Assembly: GCA_018971905.1 (NCBI GenBank)
Contig: JAGWZS010000108.1
Location: 1 to 6,282 of the forward strand
Length of the DNA stretch: 6,282 nt
From: Rhodospirillales bacterium
GTDB taxonomy: Bacteria > Pseudomonadota > Alphaproteobacteria > Acetobacterales > Acetobacteraceae
Direction of reading: 5' to 3'
The stretch's first letter is position 1, and each line of letters opens with the position of its first letter. A program made the translations under genes and the position numbers. The notes below the pieces were generated by a model. The model was not told the DNA's origin and did not search any database. It saw nothing but the letters and a program-made list of their open reading frames with translations. This document shows positions 5,722 to 6,282 of this stretch, one piece after another.

Positions 5722-6282
5722 TTAAAGCTTTTCGCAGAAAAGCTGGGCATCCGGTACGCCGGCCTGGCGGGCGGCCGCAAGCACGGTTTCCACCATTTTC
5801 GGCGGCCCGCACACGTAAATATCCGGTGGCGTTCTGGCGCTGGCGAGCTGCGCGGCTAAAATCTCGGCCGTGCTGCCTTGCACGGTGCCGGCGCCAGACG
5901 TGCCGTGCCAAACCGCGAAGGTTGTTTGCAATTGCGGCAAAGCCTCGCGCAGTGGGTTGAAGATCTCATCCGGTAGCGCCTCCTCAGGAAGGTTCACGCC
6001 GTAAATCAGCCGCACGGGCGTGGCGTCCTGGAATTCCGCCATCTGGCGCAGCATGGAGAGCAACGGGGCCAGGCCGCAACCGCCACCCACCAGCCAGCGC
6101 GCCCTGGGGCTGGTTTCGTCGAGCGTAAACTGGCCAAGCGGGCCGCGGAGTTCCAGCCTGTCGCCCGGTTTTGCCTCCCGCGCTAGCCAGCCGGAAAAAA
6201 CGCCGCCGGGCACCAGCCGGATCAAAAATTCCAGCACCCCCTCCCAGTTCGGCAGGTTGGCCAGCGAGTAAGCCCGGCTGAT
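5722..6282 (-). CDS. FAD/NAD(P)H-binding oxidoreductase, ferredoxin-reductase type (electron-transfer component), C-terminal part
   Basis: The last 186 residues of a flavin reductase that passes electrons between NAD(P)H and a partner redox protein; the N-terminus lies beyond the right edge. A GTG at 6237 is internal: the frame continues to 6282 with ISRAYSLANLPNWEG, which contains the FAD-binding RxYSxxN motif (RAYSLAN, fragment 3-9). After it come VPGGVFSGWL, the FAD-phosphate segment GPLGQF (47-52), the nicotinamide-binding glycine loop VGGGCGLAP (65-73) and YVCGPPKMVE (156-165), then the terminal LFCEKL. This arrangement matches the reductase components of aromatic-ring or alkane mono-/dioxygenases (BenC/MmoC-like), many of which carry an N-terminal 2Fe-2S domain; whether this one does cannot be seen. 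The glycine loop has Cys where homologues usually have Thr. The gene converges on hisN across a 32-bp gap. The partner oxygenase is unknown. Confidence 0.88.
   Translation of the reverse strand: MSRAYSLANLPNWEGVLEFLIRLVPGGVFSGWLAREAKPGDRLELRGPLGQFTLDETSPRARWLVGGGCGLAPLLSMLRQMAEFQDATPVRLIYGVNLPEEALPDEIFNPLREALPQLQTTFAVWHGTSGAGTVQGSTAEILAAQLASARTPPDIYVCGPPKMVETVLAAARQAGVPDAQLFCEKL
5726..5744. repeat. Perfect 8-bp inverted repeat over the oxidoreductase 3' end
   Basis: AGCTTTTC (5726-5733) and GAAAAGCT (5737-5744) form a perfect 8-bp stem with a 3-nt loop. It covers the last codons of the leftward oxidoreductase (FCEKL) and lies 37 nt past the hisN stop. No T tract follows on either strand, so it is not a standard intrinsic terminator. 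It may stabilise mRNA 3' ends or act together with the adjacent GC hairpin. Confidence 0.5.

Noticed and set aside
6235..6237. GTG as the start of the oxidoreductase
   Set aside because: The frame is open to the window edge and encodes the FAD-binding RAYSLAN motif upstream of this GTG, so the gene is truncated by the window rather than starting here.
1..6282. CRISPR array, mobile element, tRNA/rRNA, toxin-antitoxin or defence system
   Set aside because: No regularly spaced repeats, transposase or integrase motifs, tRNA-like cloverleaf or defence-family domains were seen. The window is filled by recognisable housekeeping and signalling genes.

Overview
The window is GC-rich, gene-dense chromosomal DNA, most likely from an alphaproteobacterium. 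The evidence is the family-level look of the proteins: an inositol-monophosphatase-type histidinol phosphatase, a monofunctional prephenate dehydratase whose ACT domain carries LESYM instead of the enterobacterial ESRP, and a membrane-anchored class I cytochrome c lying next to kdsB and pheA. The acetic acid bacteria and their relatives (Acetobacteraceae) are a reasonable guess, but this is inference. kdsB implies a Gram-negative outer membrane with Kdo-containing lipopolysaccharide.

Layout, left to right. (1) Positions 1-447 (+) hold the C-terminal third of transcription terminator Rho, cut by the window edge, followed by a strong intrinsic hairpin at 452-479. (2) A leftward gene set runs from 3820 to 512: kdsB (TTG start), pheA (ATGA overlap with kdsB) and, after a 49 bp gap, a PAS-GGDEF-EAL protein for cyclic-di-GMP turnover. 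This set converges on rho, and the hairpin can serve both directions. (3) A divergent 89 bp intergenic region (3821-3909) separates kdsB from a rightward pair: a membrane-anchored cytochrome c with two tandem CXXCH domains, then hisN four bases after its stop. (4) A 32 bp convergent gap containing hairpins is followed by the leftward C-terminal part of an FAD/NAD(P)H-binding oxidoreductase (5722-6282), cut by the right edge.

The genes are mainly housekeeping: transcription termination, Kdo activation, phenylalanine biosynthesis, histidine biosynthesis and respiratory electron transfer. The one signalling gene is the c-di-GMP protein, whose GGDEF, I-site and EAL residues all look intact. I see no CRISPR array, transposon, phage gene, tRNA or rRNA. 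I found no convincing undescribed system. The points most worth a second look are the internally duplicated diheme cytochrome, the c-di-GMP gene placed behind kdsB-pheA with an occluded start site, and the unusual kdsB start.
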